A stretch of DNA of 64,000 nucleotides from Bacteroides fragilis NCTC 9343 (GTDB taxonomy: Bacteria > Bacteroidota > Bacteroidia > Bacteroidales > Bacteroidaceae), in the NCBI RefSeq assembly GCF_000025985.1, contig NC_003228.3:1-64000 (forward strand). Reading direction: 5' to 3'. Made by a program: the position numbers and the translations under genes. How positions within the stretch are numbered: position 1 is the stretch's first letter; each line of letters begins with the position of its first letter. Under the pieces are notes generated by a model. That model was not told the origin of the DNA and made no database searches. It worked only from the letters and a program-made list of their open reading frames with translations. Shown here in pieces: positions 27,843 to 35,935 of the stretch.

Positions 27843-29186
27843 ATGAAATACCAGGTTATTATTATCGGTGGAGGGCCTGCCGGCTATACGGCTGCTGAGG
27901 CTGCCGGGAAAGCAGGACTGAGTGTGTTGCTTTTTGAGAAACAAAATTTAGGAGGTGTTTGTCTGAACGAAGGGTGTATCCCGACAAAAACGTTACTCTA
28001 TTCGGCTAAAACCTATGATGGTGCTAAACATGCGTCAAAATATGCTGTAACGGTTCCAGAGGTCTTTTTTGATCTTCCTAAGATCATTGCTCGTAAATCG
28101 AAGGTGGTACGTAAACTGGTTTTAGGGGTAAAATCGAAGTTAACGTCCAATAATGTTACTATTATAAGTGGAGAGGCAACCATTTTGGACAAGAATACGG
28201 TTCGTTGCGGTGAAGAAACTTATGAATGTGATAACTTAATTCTCTGTACAGGTTCCGAAACTTTTATTCCTCCTATTCCCGGAATCGATAGTGTAAACTA
28301 TTGGACACATCGTGAAGCGTTAGACAATAAGGAGTTGCCGGCTTCACTTGCCATTGTGGGCGGTGGAGTGATCGGTATGGAGTTTGCGTCCTTTTTCAAT
28401 AGTCTGGGTGTGAAGGTGACCGTTATTGAGATGATGGATGAAATTCTGGGAGGCATGGATAAAGAGCTTTCCGCCCTGTTGCGTGCCGACTATGCAAAGC
28501 GGGGCATTCAGTTCCTGTTAAGTACCAAAGTCGTTTCATTGGCACAGACGGAAGAAGGTGCTGTGGTTTCTTATGAAAACGCCGAAGGGGCAGGAAGCGT
28601 GATTGCCGAAAAGCTATTAATGAGTGTGGGACGTCGTCCGGTGACAAAAGGCTTTGGGCTTGAGAACCTTAACCTGCAACGGACAGAACGTGGAAGTATT
28701 GTAGTGAACGGGCAAATGGAAAGCTCGTTACCCGGAGTCTATGTTTGCGGTGATTTAACCGGATTCTCCTTATTGGCACATACTGCTGTCCGTGAAGCAG
28801 AAGTAGCCGTACATGCAATTCTTGGAAAAGAAGATAGGATGAGTTATGCCGCTATCCCCGGGGTAGTTTATACTAATCCTGAAATAGCCGGTGTCGGGCA
28901 GACAGAAGAATCTCTGACTGCAAAAGGCATTGCTTACCGTGCCGTAAAACTTCCCATGGCATATTCCGGACGTTTTGTTGCTGAGAATGAAGGAGTGAAT
29001 GGAGTATGTAAGGTGCTGCTTGGCGAGGATGATACTATTTTGGGAGCACATGTTTTGGGTAATCCTGCTTCTGAGATTATCACGTTGGCAGGGATGGCTG
29101 TAGAAATGAAACTGAAGGCAGCCGAGTGGAAGAAGATTGTTTTCCCACATCCTACGGTTGCCGAGATTTTCCGTGAAGCATTATAA
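27843..29186 (+). CDS. lpdA: Dihydrolipoyl dehydrogenase
   Basis: A 447-residue FAD-dependent dithiol reductase. The N-terminus has the FAD motif VIIIGGGPAGYTAAEAAGKAG, and the redox-active disulfide is Cys40/Cys45 in GGVCLNEGCIPTK. The NAD-binding motif is AIVGGGVIGMEFA. The C-terminal active-site base lies in FPHPTVAEIF. It reoxidises lipoamide for 2-oxoacid dehydrogenase or glycine cleavage complexes; no lipoyl E2 partner is encoded nearby. Key residues are intact. Confidence 0.93.
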   Translation: MKYQVIIIGGGPAGYTAAEAAGKAGLSVLLFEKQNLGGVCLNEGCIPTKTLLYSAKTYDGAKHASKYAVTVPEVFFDLPKIIARKSKVVRKLVLGVKSKLTSNNVTIISGEATILDKNTVRCGEETYECDNLILCTGSETFIPPIPGIDSVNYWTHREALDNKELPASLAIVGGGVIGMEFASFFNSLGVKVTVIEMMDEILGGMDKELSALLRADYAKRGIQFLLSTKVVSLAQTEEGAVVSYENAEGAGSVIAEKLLMSVGRRPVTKGFGLENLNLQRTERGSIVVNGQMESSLPGVYVCGDLTGFSLLAHTAVREAEVAVHAILGKEDRMSYAAIPGVVYTNPEIAGVGQTEESLTAKGIAYRAVKLPMAYSGRFVAENEGVNGVCKVLLGEDDTILGAHVLGNPASEIITLAGMAVEMKLKAAEWKKIVFPHPTVAEIFREAL

Positions 29187-29202
29187 GAGTTACAGATTGC
29201 AG

Positions 29203-29257
29203 GTTACGGATTATAGTGGGGTGCAGATTAATCATGTAGCGAACTGCAGTCCGTAAC
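29203..29257. repeat. Inverted repeat after lpdA
   Basis: GTTACGGA (29203-29210) and TCCGTAAC (29250-29257) flank about 39 bp in the gap between lpdA and dacB. The gap is built of short related words (TTACAGATTGCAGG, GTAACTTGTAG), so it may be a small repetitive element or a weak terminator. Confidence 0.3.
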
Positions 29258-29289
29258 TTGTAGTTTGTCATTCGTAGCTTGTAAGCATT

Positions 29290-30699
29290 ATGAAGAAACT
29301 GAACTTATTTATTTTATTCTCTTTTTGTTTTTCGATTATCACTTGGGGACAAGCCAATTTTGCAGCGATTGATTCACTTATTAAAAAAGAACTGCCTCAA
29401 GGTTCGGAGGTTGGTATTTCCGTGTATGACCTGACTGCCCGAAAGACACTTTACACCTATCGTGATACCAAACTTTCGCGTCCGGCATCTACCATGAAAC
29501 TTTTGACTACCATTACTGCGCTTGCCCGGTCGGACGCAGATGAACCTTTTCGTACTGAAGTGTGGTATAAAGGTACAATAGAACATGATACACTTCGAGG
29601 AGATATCTATGTGGTTGGCGGATTCGATCCGGAGTTTAATGATGAAGGAATGAATGCATTGGTAGAAGAGGTGATTACTTTCCCTTTCTCGGTATTGAAA
29701 GGGAATATCTACGGAGATATATCGATGAAAGATTCTCTCTATTGGGGAAGCGGTTGGGCATGGGATGATACTCCCTCCTCTTTTCAACCTTATCTATCAC
29801 CATTAATGTATCATAAAGGCATGGTGAAAGTGACAGCTGTTCCGGGGGCGACACGAGGTGACTCGGCACGTTTAAGCTTTGAGCCGTCATCGTCTTATTA
29901 TACTATGACCAATGAAACTAAAACACGTACATCCTCTGCCGGTAAGTTTTCTGTGTCAAGAGGTTGGTTGGAAAATAAAAATAATCTTATTGTCAGTGGA
30001 AATGTAGAGAATAGAAGAATAGGTGATGTAAATGTATATTCTTCGCAGGACTTTTTCATGCATACTTTTGTCGAACGTTTACGTAATAAAGGTATAGAGA
30101 TTTCCAATCATTATGCTTTCGACAGTTTCCGGTCTGACAGTCTTTCTATCTGTATGGCACGTTGGGAGTGCCCGGCTCAGGATGTGATAGACCAGATTAT
30201 GAAAGAGAGTGATAATTTGAGTGCGGAAGCACTGCTTTGCCGTTTAGGTGCCCGGGCCACAGGTAAGAAGCAGGTTTCGGCTAAGGACGGAATTGAGGAA
30301 ATATATCGGTTGATTCAGGATTTGGGACATGATCCGGATAACTATAAGATAGCTGATGGTTGTGGATTGTCCAACTACGACTACCTCTCTCCTGCCCTAC
30401 TGGTTGATTTTCTGAAGTTTGCTTATTCGCGGACAGATATTTTCCGGAAATTATATAAGGCCCTTCCGGTTGCAGGCATCGATGGAACATTAAAAAATCG
30501 GATGAAACAAGGGGCGGCGTTTAAGAATGTACATGCCAAGACCGGTTCTTATACTGCTATCAATACATTAGCCGGTTATCTTAAGATGGCTAATGGACAC
30601 CAAGTGGCTTTTGCCATAATGAACCAGAATATACTTTCAGCCGCTAAAGCAAGGAATTTTCAAAATAAAGTATGTGAGATACTGGCAAACCATCAATGA
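29290..30699 (+). CDS. dacB: D-alanyl-D-alanine carboxypeptidase/endopeptidase (PBP4 type)
   Basis: A 469-residue periplasmic penicillin-binding protein of the class C (DacB/PBP4) type. It has a signal peptide (LFILFSFCFSIITWGQA). The active-site serine is in RPASTMK (Ser67, Lys70), the second motif is SDN in MKESDNLSAE, and the third is KTG in HAKTGSYTAINTLAGY. The insertion between motifs 1 and 2 is the domain typical of this class. It trims or cuts peptidoglycan cross-links. A hairpin follows directly. Confidence 0.9.
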   Translation: MKKLNLFILFSFCFSIITWGQANFAAIDSLIKKELPQGSEVGISVYDLTARKTLYTYRDTKLSRPASTMKLLTTITALARSDADEPFRTEVWYKGTIEHDTLRGDIYVVGGFDPEFNDEGMNALVEEVITFPFSVLKGNIYGDISMKDSLYWGSGWAWDDTPSSFQPYLSPLMYHKGMVKVTAVPGATRGDSARLSFEPSSSYYTMTNETKTRTSSAGKFSVSRGWLENKNNLIVSGNVENRRIGDVNVYSSQDFFMHTFVERLRNKGIEISNHYAFDSFRSDSLSICMARWECPAQDVIDQIMKESDNLSAEALLCRLGARATGKKQVSAKDGIEEIYRLIQDLGHDPDNYKIADGCGLSNYDYLSPALLVDFLKFAYSRTDIFRKLYKALPVAGIDGTLKNRMKQGAAFKNVHAKTGSYTAINTLAGYLKMANGHQVAFAIMNQNILSAAKARNFQNKVCEILANHQ

Positions 30700-30702
30700 C
30701 GA

Positions 30703-30741
30703 ACGATGAACCCTCTGTGGAAACCACAGTCGGTTCATCGT
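30703..30741. terminator. Nested hairpin between dacB and the convergent CoA-transferase gene
   Basis: Outer stem ACGATGAACC/GGTTCATCGT (30703-30712 and 30732-30741), inner stem CTGTGG/CCACAG with a 3-nt loop. It probably ends transcripts from both sides. Similar GGTTCATCGTTCAT words continue to the end of the neighbouring gene. Confidence 0.65.
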
Positions 30742-30774
30742 CCCATTGATCGTTAACGGTTTACCATTAATGGT

Positions 30775-32274
30775 TCATCGTTCATATTCTGCCCAGTTCA
30801 CGTTTTTCATGTCTCCGCTTTTAGCCAGTTCGGCGTGCATTCCTAAAGCGGCTTGAATGGCATGAGGAGTCTGTGACTTATTACCTGCCAGTTTCAGGTA
30901 ATCCCATAAAATCTGTTTGTAATCCGGGTGTGCACAATTCTCGATGATTGCTTGTGCTCTCTCTTTCGGACTCTTACCGCGCAGATCGGCTACTCCCTGT
31001 TCGGTAATAACGATGTTGACAGAGTGTTCGCTATGATCCAGGTGAGAAACCATCGGAACGATAGAACTGATCTTACCTTCCTTAGCCACTGACGGACAAG
31101 TGAAGATAGAGATGTACGCATTACGTGTAAAGTCGCCCGAACCGCCGATACCGTTCATCATTTTGGTTCCGCCAATGTGGGTAGAGTTTACATTACCATA
31201 GATATCCGCTTCAATGGCTGTATTGATAGAGATGATGCCTAAACGGCGAACTACTTCGGGGCTGTTAGAGATTTCTGACGGACGGAGGATCAGTTTATCA
31301 CGGAAAAAGTCCATATCGTCATATATACCCTGCAGACAATCGTTGGTTACGGTCAGCGAACAGGCACTGCCGAATTTTACACGTCCTTCGCGAATCAAAC
31401 CGATCACAGAGTTCTGGATAACCTCAGTATACATTTCGAAGGCAGGAATTGTTTGGTCACGTCCCAATGCACCCAAAACTGCATTGGCGATGTTGCCTAC
31501 TCCCGATTGTAACGGAAGGAATGTAGAAGGAATGATACCGCGTTTCATATCGGCAGCCAGGAAGTCGGCTACGTTCTGGCCGATTTTATCGGTGATAGGA
31601 TCGGCTGCTGCAAATGAGCGGGCTTCGTCGGGCCAGTTTGTCTCTACTATACCTACGATTTTTTTCGGATCGACCTGTATGTAAGGTAGTCCGATGCGGT
31701 CACTTGGTTTATAGATCGGAATTTCACGGCGATAAGGCGGATCGAGTGGTTCGTATACGTCATGCATTCCCATCATGTTTTTGCTGTGTGCACTGTTCAG
31801 TTCGACAATGATCTGGTCGGCCAGGCGGCAGACGGTCGGAGCAATTCCGCCGGCAGCCGTCAGATAGATTTTTCCGTCCGGAGTTACTTCGCAGGCTTCG
31901 ATAATGGCTACATTCACTTTTCCCATGAATCCGTAGCGTACCTCTTGTGCCATTTGTGAAAGGTGAATGTCATTATAGGCAATCTCACCGTTGTTCACAG
32001 CTTTACGGAAATCGGGGTTGGTAGTGTAAGGGGCACGATAGCGGATGGCTTTTACACGTGATAATATACCGTCACATGAATCTCCGGTAGAGGCTCCGGT
32101 AAAGATGCCGATTTGGAAAGGATTTCCTTTTGCGTGTTCCGCTTCCGCTATTTTTGCTATTTCGGAAGTGACCGCTTTGGCCGTTCCTGCGGGTGTGAAA
32201 CCGCTGAGGCCGATGTTGTAGCCATGTTTGACAAGGCTGGCAGCTTCTGCTGCAGAAATGGATTTGAATGCCAT
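30775..32274 (-). CDS. Acetyl-CoA hydrolase/transferase family (succinyl-CoA:acetate CoA-transferase type)
   Basis: A 499-residue cytoplasmic CoA-transferase. The N-terminal domain contains GLSGFTPAGTAKAV and FTGASTGDSCDG. The C-terminal domain contains the catalytic glutamate region FEMYTEVIQNSVIGLI and the CoA-binding GNVNSTHIGGTKMMNGIGGSGDF. Family members move CoA between succinyl-CoA, propionyl-CoA and acetate, which fits the succinate/propionate/acetate fermentation of Bacteroides. Length and motifs are normal. Which acyl-CoA is preferred cannot be read from the sequence. Confidence 0.88.
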   Translation of the reverse strand: MAFKSISAAEAASLVKHGYNIGLSGFTPAGTAKAVTSEIAKIAEAEHAKGNPFQIGIFTGASTGDSCDGILSRVKAIRYRAPYTTNPDFRKAVNNGEIAYNDIHLSQMAQEVRYGFMGKVNVAIIEACEVTPDGKIYLTAAGGIAPTVCRLADQIIVELNSAHSKNMMGMHDVYEPLDPPYRREIPIYKPSDRIGLPYIQVDPKKIVGIVETNWPDEARSFAAADPITDKIGQNVADFLAADMKRGIIPSTFLPLQSGVGNIANAVLGALGRDQTIPAFEMYTEVIQNSVIGLIREGRVKFGSACSLTVTNDCLQGIYDDMDFFRDKLILRPSEISNSPEVVRRLGIISINTAIEADIYGNVNSTHIGGTKMMNGIGGSGDFTRNAYISIFTCPSVAKEGKISSIVPMVSHLDHSEHSVNIVITEQGVADLRGKSPKERAQAIIENCAHPDYKQILWDYLKLAGNKSQTPHAIQAALGMHAELAKSGDMKNVNWAEYER

Positions 32275-32310
32275 AATTATAGTATTATTTTCGTGTTAGG
32301 AATAATTATT

Positions 32311-32640
32311 TCAATATTTTCTATTCAGAATTTCGGACCAGATAATGGCTTTTCGGGCTTCTTCAGCCGAATGAATGGTAAATTCCGGGTCGTTGGCCGG
32401 AGTCGTTTCTATTTTCTGAGAAACTGTTTTGTTCTTTTTTACTTCCACTTTCTGAGAAGTGGGTTGGGAGTGTAACGGTTGGTATTTTCGCGTGACTTTC
32501 AGGACTTCCGGTTCTTCAGTATCCGGAATGGGTACGAAAGGTTTTTGGGCAGATCTTTCTGTTTTGCTCTTTTTGATCTGTCTGATAAGAGGTAATGCGA
32601 AAGCAGCCATAATGACGAGGACTTTTACAATATCATCCAT
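32311..32640 (-). CDS. Small single-pass membrane protein of unknown function
   Basis: A 109-residue protein with one N-terminal membrane helix (VKVLVIMAAFALPLI, about residues 6-20) followed by a charged, Lys/Pro/Ser-rich tail. The tail end SAEEARKAIIWSEILNRKY resembles a short helical C-terminus seen in Bacteroides hypothetical proteins. I do not recognise a family. It ends 36 bp before the CoA-transferase start on the same strand, so a shared transcript is likely. Confidence 0.6.
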   Translation of the reverse strand: MDDIVKVLVIMAAFALPLIRQIKKSKTERSAQKPFVPIPDTEEPEVLKVTRKYQPLHSQPTSQKVEVKKNKTVSQKIETTPANDPEFTIHSAEEARKAIIWSEILNRKY

Positions 32641-32713
32641 AGTACTTTTATTTTCTACAGTCCGCCAAAGTTATACATTTAATCTGATTGATACCAATAT
32701 TTTGGCATGAAAA

Positions 32714-32746
32714 AAGGGCAGCTTCACAGCTCCCCTTAATTTTTTT
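32714..32746 (+). terminator. Intrinsic terminator-like hairpin in a divergent gap
   Basis: AAGGG-C-AGCT pairs with AGCT-C-CCCTT over a TCAC loop, followed by a T run. Nothing is annotated upstream on this strand, as the neighbouring genes diverge, so it may end a short untranslated RNA starting near 32650 or belong to a leader. Confidence 0.5.
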
Positions 32747-32762
32747 AACCTAAACCTTAACT

Positions 32763-32891
32763 ATGAAAAAATCTAATGTTTCTTTCATTGCACAAATGTG
32801 TGAAATAAAATTAATAGTGCCAAATCCTTACGCCATAAATGTTTGTTCTATTAACATAAATTATCCTTTTAGCTCTAAATTGATAAGTTAA
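32763..32891 (+). CDS. Possible 42-codon ORF in the gap before miaB
   Basis: An ATG frame beginning MKKSNVSFIAQMCEIKLIV follows the hairpin at 32714 and the phrase AACCTAAACCTTAACT. It has no recognisable domain and could be chance. The rest of the 330-bp gap holds the miaB -7 box TATCTTTG at 32937-32944. Confidence 0.2.
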   Translation: MKKSNVSFIAQMCEIKLIVPNPYAINVCSININYPFSSKLIS

Positions 32892-32970
32892 GGTGTTATT
32901 TTGGTTTCATTTTACAACTTTTTGAGGATGAAGCAGTATCTTTGCGGACGCAAATTTAAATTCTGAATTT

Positions 32971-34344
32971 ATGAACGAATTGACGGGAGCGGACTTTAAA
33001 TCCGCAACTGCTGATGACAACAAGAAGTTGTTTATCGAGACTTATGGCTGCCAAATGAATGTGGCAGATAGTGAAGTAATCGCCTCTGTGATGCAAATGG
33101 CGGGTTATTCGGTTGCCGAAACGCTGGAAGAGGCTGATGCGGTGTTTATGAATACCTGCTCTATCCGTGACAATGCCGAACAGAAGATTTTGAATCGTCT
33201 GGAGTTCTTTCATTCGATGAAGAAGAAAAAGAAGCACCTTATTGTAGGTGTATTGGGGTGTATGGCCGAGCGGGTAAAAGATGATCTGATAGAACACCAT
33301 CATGTGGACCTTGTAGTAGGACCGGATGCTTATCTGACTCTTCCTGAGTTGATTGCTTCGGTAGAGGCCGGTGAGAAGGCAATGAATGTAGAACTTTCGA
33401 CTACTGAAACCTACCGGGATGTGATTCCTTCGCGTATCTGTGGTAACCATATCTCCGGATTTGTATCCATCATGCGCGGATGCAATAACTTTTGTACCTA
33501 TTGTATTGTGCCTTATACCCGTGGACGTGAACGTAGCCGGGATGTGGAGAGTATATTGAATGAAGTGGCCGATTTGGTATCAAAAGGTTACAAAGAGATC
33601 ACTCTGCTGGGGCAGAATGTAAACTCTTATCGTTTTGAGAAGGAGGGGGGGGAAGTAGTTACTTTCCCAATGTTACTTCGTCTGGTGGCTGAGGCTGCAC
33701 CGGGAATACGTGTCCGTTTCACCACTTCGCATCCCAAAGATATGAGTGATGAAACCTTGGAGGTGATTGCACAGGTTCCTAACGTATGCAAACACATTCA
33801 CCTTCCCGTACAAAGCGGAAGTTCGCGTATCCTGAAATTGATGAATCGCAAATATACGCGTGAATGGTATCTGGACCGGGTAGCGGCGATCAAACGTATT
33901 GTGCCCGATTGCGGACTTACTACCGATATATTTTCCGGCTTCCATTCCGAAACGGAAGAAGACCACCGGGAATCACTTTCGTTGATGGAAGCTTGTGGTT
34001 ATGATGCAGCATTTATGTTTAAATATTCGGAGCGTCCCGGTACTTATGCTTCCAAGCATCTGGAGGACAACGTTCCCGAAGAGATAAAAGTCCGTCGGCT
34101 GAATGAAATCATTGCTTTGCAGAATCGTTTGTCGGCCGAATCCAATAATCGTTGCATCGGTAAAACGTACGAAGTGTTGGTTGAAGGTGTTTCGAAGCGT
34201 TCACGCGACCAGCTGTTCGGCCGGACCGAACAGAATAGGGTAGTGGTATTCGACCGCGGTACCCATCGGATAGGTGATTTCGTGAATGTGAGAATCACGG
34301 AGGCCAGTTCTGCCACATTGAAGGGTGAAGAAGTCTTCAGCTAA
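32971..34344 (+). CDS. miaB: tRNA-2-methylthio-N6-dimethylallyladenosine synthase
   Basis: A 457-residue radical SAM methylthiotransferase acting on A37 of tRNAs reading UNN codons. The N-terminal domain holds the auxiliary cluster cysteines (ETYGCQMN, MNTCSIRD, GVLGCMAE). The radical SAM motif is CNNFCTYC within SIMRGCNNFCTYCIVPYTRG. The C-terminal TRAM domain (about 390-450) ends the protein. The motif set GRERSRDVESI favours MiaB over RimO or MtaB. It is a single-gene unit with a strong terminator. Confidence 0.95.
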   Translation: MNELTGADFKSATADDNKKLFIETYGCQMNVADSEVIASVMQMAGYSVAETLEEADAVFMNTCSIRDNAEQKILNRLEFFHSMKKKKKHLIVGVLGCMAERVKDDLIEHHHVDLVVGPDAYLTLPELIASVEAGEKAMNVELSTTETYRDVIPSRICGNHISGFVSIMRGCNNFCTYCIVPYTRGRERSRDVESILNEVADLVSKGYKEITLLGQNVNSYRFEKEGGEVVTFPMLLRLVAEAAPGIRVRFTTSHPKDMSDETLEVIAQVPNVCKHIHLPVQSGSSRILKLMNRKYTREWYLDRVAAIKRIVPDCGLTTDIFSGFHSETEEDHRESLSLMEACGYDAAFMFKYSERPGTYASKHLEDNVPEEIKVRRLNEIIALQNRLSAESNNRCIGKTYEVLVEGVSKRSRDQLFGRTEQNRVVVFDRGTHRIGDFVNVRITEASSATLKGEEVFS

Positions 34345-34369
34345 TCCGGGTTTTTGTATATAAGATAAA

Positions 34370-34404
34370 AAGGTGTAGTCATCAGGAAGGTATGACTGCA
34401 CCTT
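34370..34404 (+). terminator. Terminator of miaB
   Basis: AAGGTGTAGTCAT pairs with ATGACTGCACCTT (one G-T pair) over a 9-nt loop, followed by a T-rich stretch that also carries the -33 element of the next gene. Confidence 0.8.
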
Positions 34405-34405
34405 G

Positions 34406-34436
34406 TTTGTTATATGGCTACATTGTTTTATCTTTG
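34406..34436 (+). promoter_or_regulatory. Bacteroides-type promoter of the fucosidase gene
   Basis: TTTG at 34406-34409, a 19-bp spacer, then TATCTTTG at 34429-34436 match the -33/-7 consensus. The gene starts 26 bp further on. Confidence 0.75.
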
Positions 34437-34461
34437 TGCGTACCTTAGAAAATAGAACACT

Positions 34462-35880
34462 ATGAAGAACAAATTATTTATTTTATTTGCATTTTGTATT
34501 TCAGTCCATGTTTATGCTCAACAGCCCTCCAGGGAGATACCTTTAAAATATGGAGCTACCAACATTGGCAAACGTCAGGATGATGCTATGAAGCGGTTTC
34601 GCAACAATCGCTTGGGAGAGTTTATTCATTGGGGACTGTATGCTATTCCCGGTGGCGAATGGAAAGGTAAAGTATATAATGGGGCTGCCGAATGGCTGAA
34701 ATCATGGGCTAAAGTCCCTGCTGCCGATTGGCTGGAATTGATGAAACAATGGAATCCTGTTAAGTTCGATGCCAGACAATGGGCCCGGATGGCCAAAGAG
34801 ATGGGAGTGAAATACGTTAAGATTACGACAAAACATCATGAAGGTTTCTGTCTCTGGCCCAGTCAATACAGTCAGTATACCGTAGCGCAGACGCCTTATA
34901 GAAAAGATATCTTAGGTGAATTGGTGAAAGCCTACAATGATGAAGGTATCGATGTACATTTCTATTTTTCGGTGATGGATTGGAGTCATCCGGATTATCG
35001 TTATGAGATTACATCGAAAGAAGACAGCATTGCTTTCAGCCGTTTTCTGACTTTTACCGACCATCAGTTGAAGGAACTGGCTACCCGTTATCCGACAGTC
35101 AAAGATTTCTGGTTTGACGGAACTTGGGATGCAAGTATCAAGAAGAACGGTTGGTGGACAGCTCATGCCGAACAAATGCTGAAAGAACTTGTACCGGGAG
35201 TTACCGTTAATAGCCGGCTTCGTGCCGATGATTATGGTAAGAGGCACTTTGACAGTAATGGCCGTCTTATGGGAGATTATGAGTCGGGATATGAACGGCG
35301 TCTTCCCGATCCGGTAAAAGACTTACAAGTGACTAAGTGGGACTGGGAGGCTTGTATGACTGTTCCCGAAAATCAGTGGGGATATCACAAAGATTGGTCG
35401 TTGAGCTATGTTAAAACCCCGATAGAGGTGATCGACCGCATTGTGCATGCGGTGTCGATGGGAGGAAATATGGTAGTGAATTTCGGTCCTCAGCCCGATG
35501 GAGATTTCCGTTCGGAAGAGAAAGAGTTGGCGATGGCATTGGGGTGCTGGATGAAGAGGTATGGTGAATGTATATATGGATGCGACTATGCCGGATGGGA
35601 TAAGCAGGACTGGGGATACTATACCCGTAAGGGGCAAGAGGTATACATGGTTGTATTTAATCGCCCCTATTCGGGGCTTCTTAAAGTAAAGGTTCCCAAA
35701 GGTACCGAAATAGAAAGAGCCGTTTTGCCGGATGGACAGGTGGTAAAGGTAACTGAAACTGCCCGGAATGAATATAATGTGGCCATGCCTTCGCAAGATC
35801 CGGGTGAGCCGTTTATAATCAAACTACAAGTTAAGGAGGCTTCCGGAGCAGCAGACGGATATCGGGACGCATTAACGTAA
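34462..35880 (+). CDS. GH29 alpha-L-fucosidase
   Basis: A 472-residue secreted glycosidase with a signal peptide (KLFILFAFCISVHVYAQ). The TIM-barrel motifs are GEFIHWGLYAIPGGEW, KYVKITTKHHEGFCLWPS, and the nucleophile region KDFWFDGTWDASI, where Asp in FDG is the expected nucleophile of family 29. WGYHKDW and GGNMVVNFGPQPDG follow. The general acid of this family is poorly conserved and cannot be assigned here. It removes alpha-L-fucose from glycans. It is followed 55 bp later by a GH2 enzyme, so the pair probably strips host or plant glycans together. Confidence 0.9.
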   Translation: MKNKLFILFAFCISVHVYAQQPSREIPLKYGATNIGKRQDDAMKRFRNNRLGEFIHWGLYAIPGGEWKGKVYNGAAEWLKSWAKVPAADWLELMKQWNPVKFDARQWARMAKEMGVKYVKITTKHHEGFCLWPSQYSQYTVAQTPYRKDILGELVKAYNDEGIDVHFYFSVMDWSHPDYRYEITSKEDSIAFSRFLTFTDHQLKELATRYPTVKDFWFDGTWDASIKKNGWWTAHAEQMLKELVPGVTVNSRLRADDYGKRHFDSNGRLMGDYESGYERRLPDPVKDLQVTKWDWEACMTVPENQWGYHKDWSLSYVKTPIEVIDRIVHAVSMGGNMVVNFGPQPDGDFRSEEKELAMALGCWMKRYGECIYGCDYAGWDKQDWGYYTRKGQEVYMVVFNRPYSGLLKVKVPKGTEIERAVLPDGQVVKVTETARNEYNVAMPSQDPGEPFIIKLQVKEASGAADGYRDALT

Positions 35881-35935
35881 CGGTACCCCCGTCACGCTAT
35901 GCACTTGCTTTAACAAACCATTAAAATAAAATATC

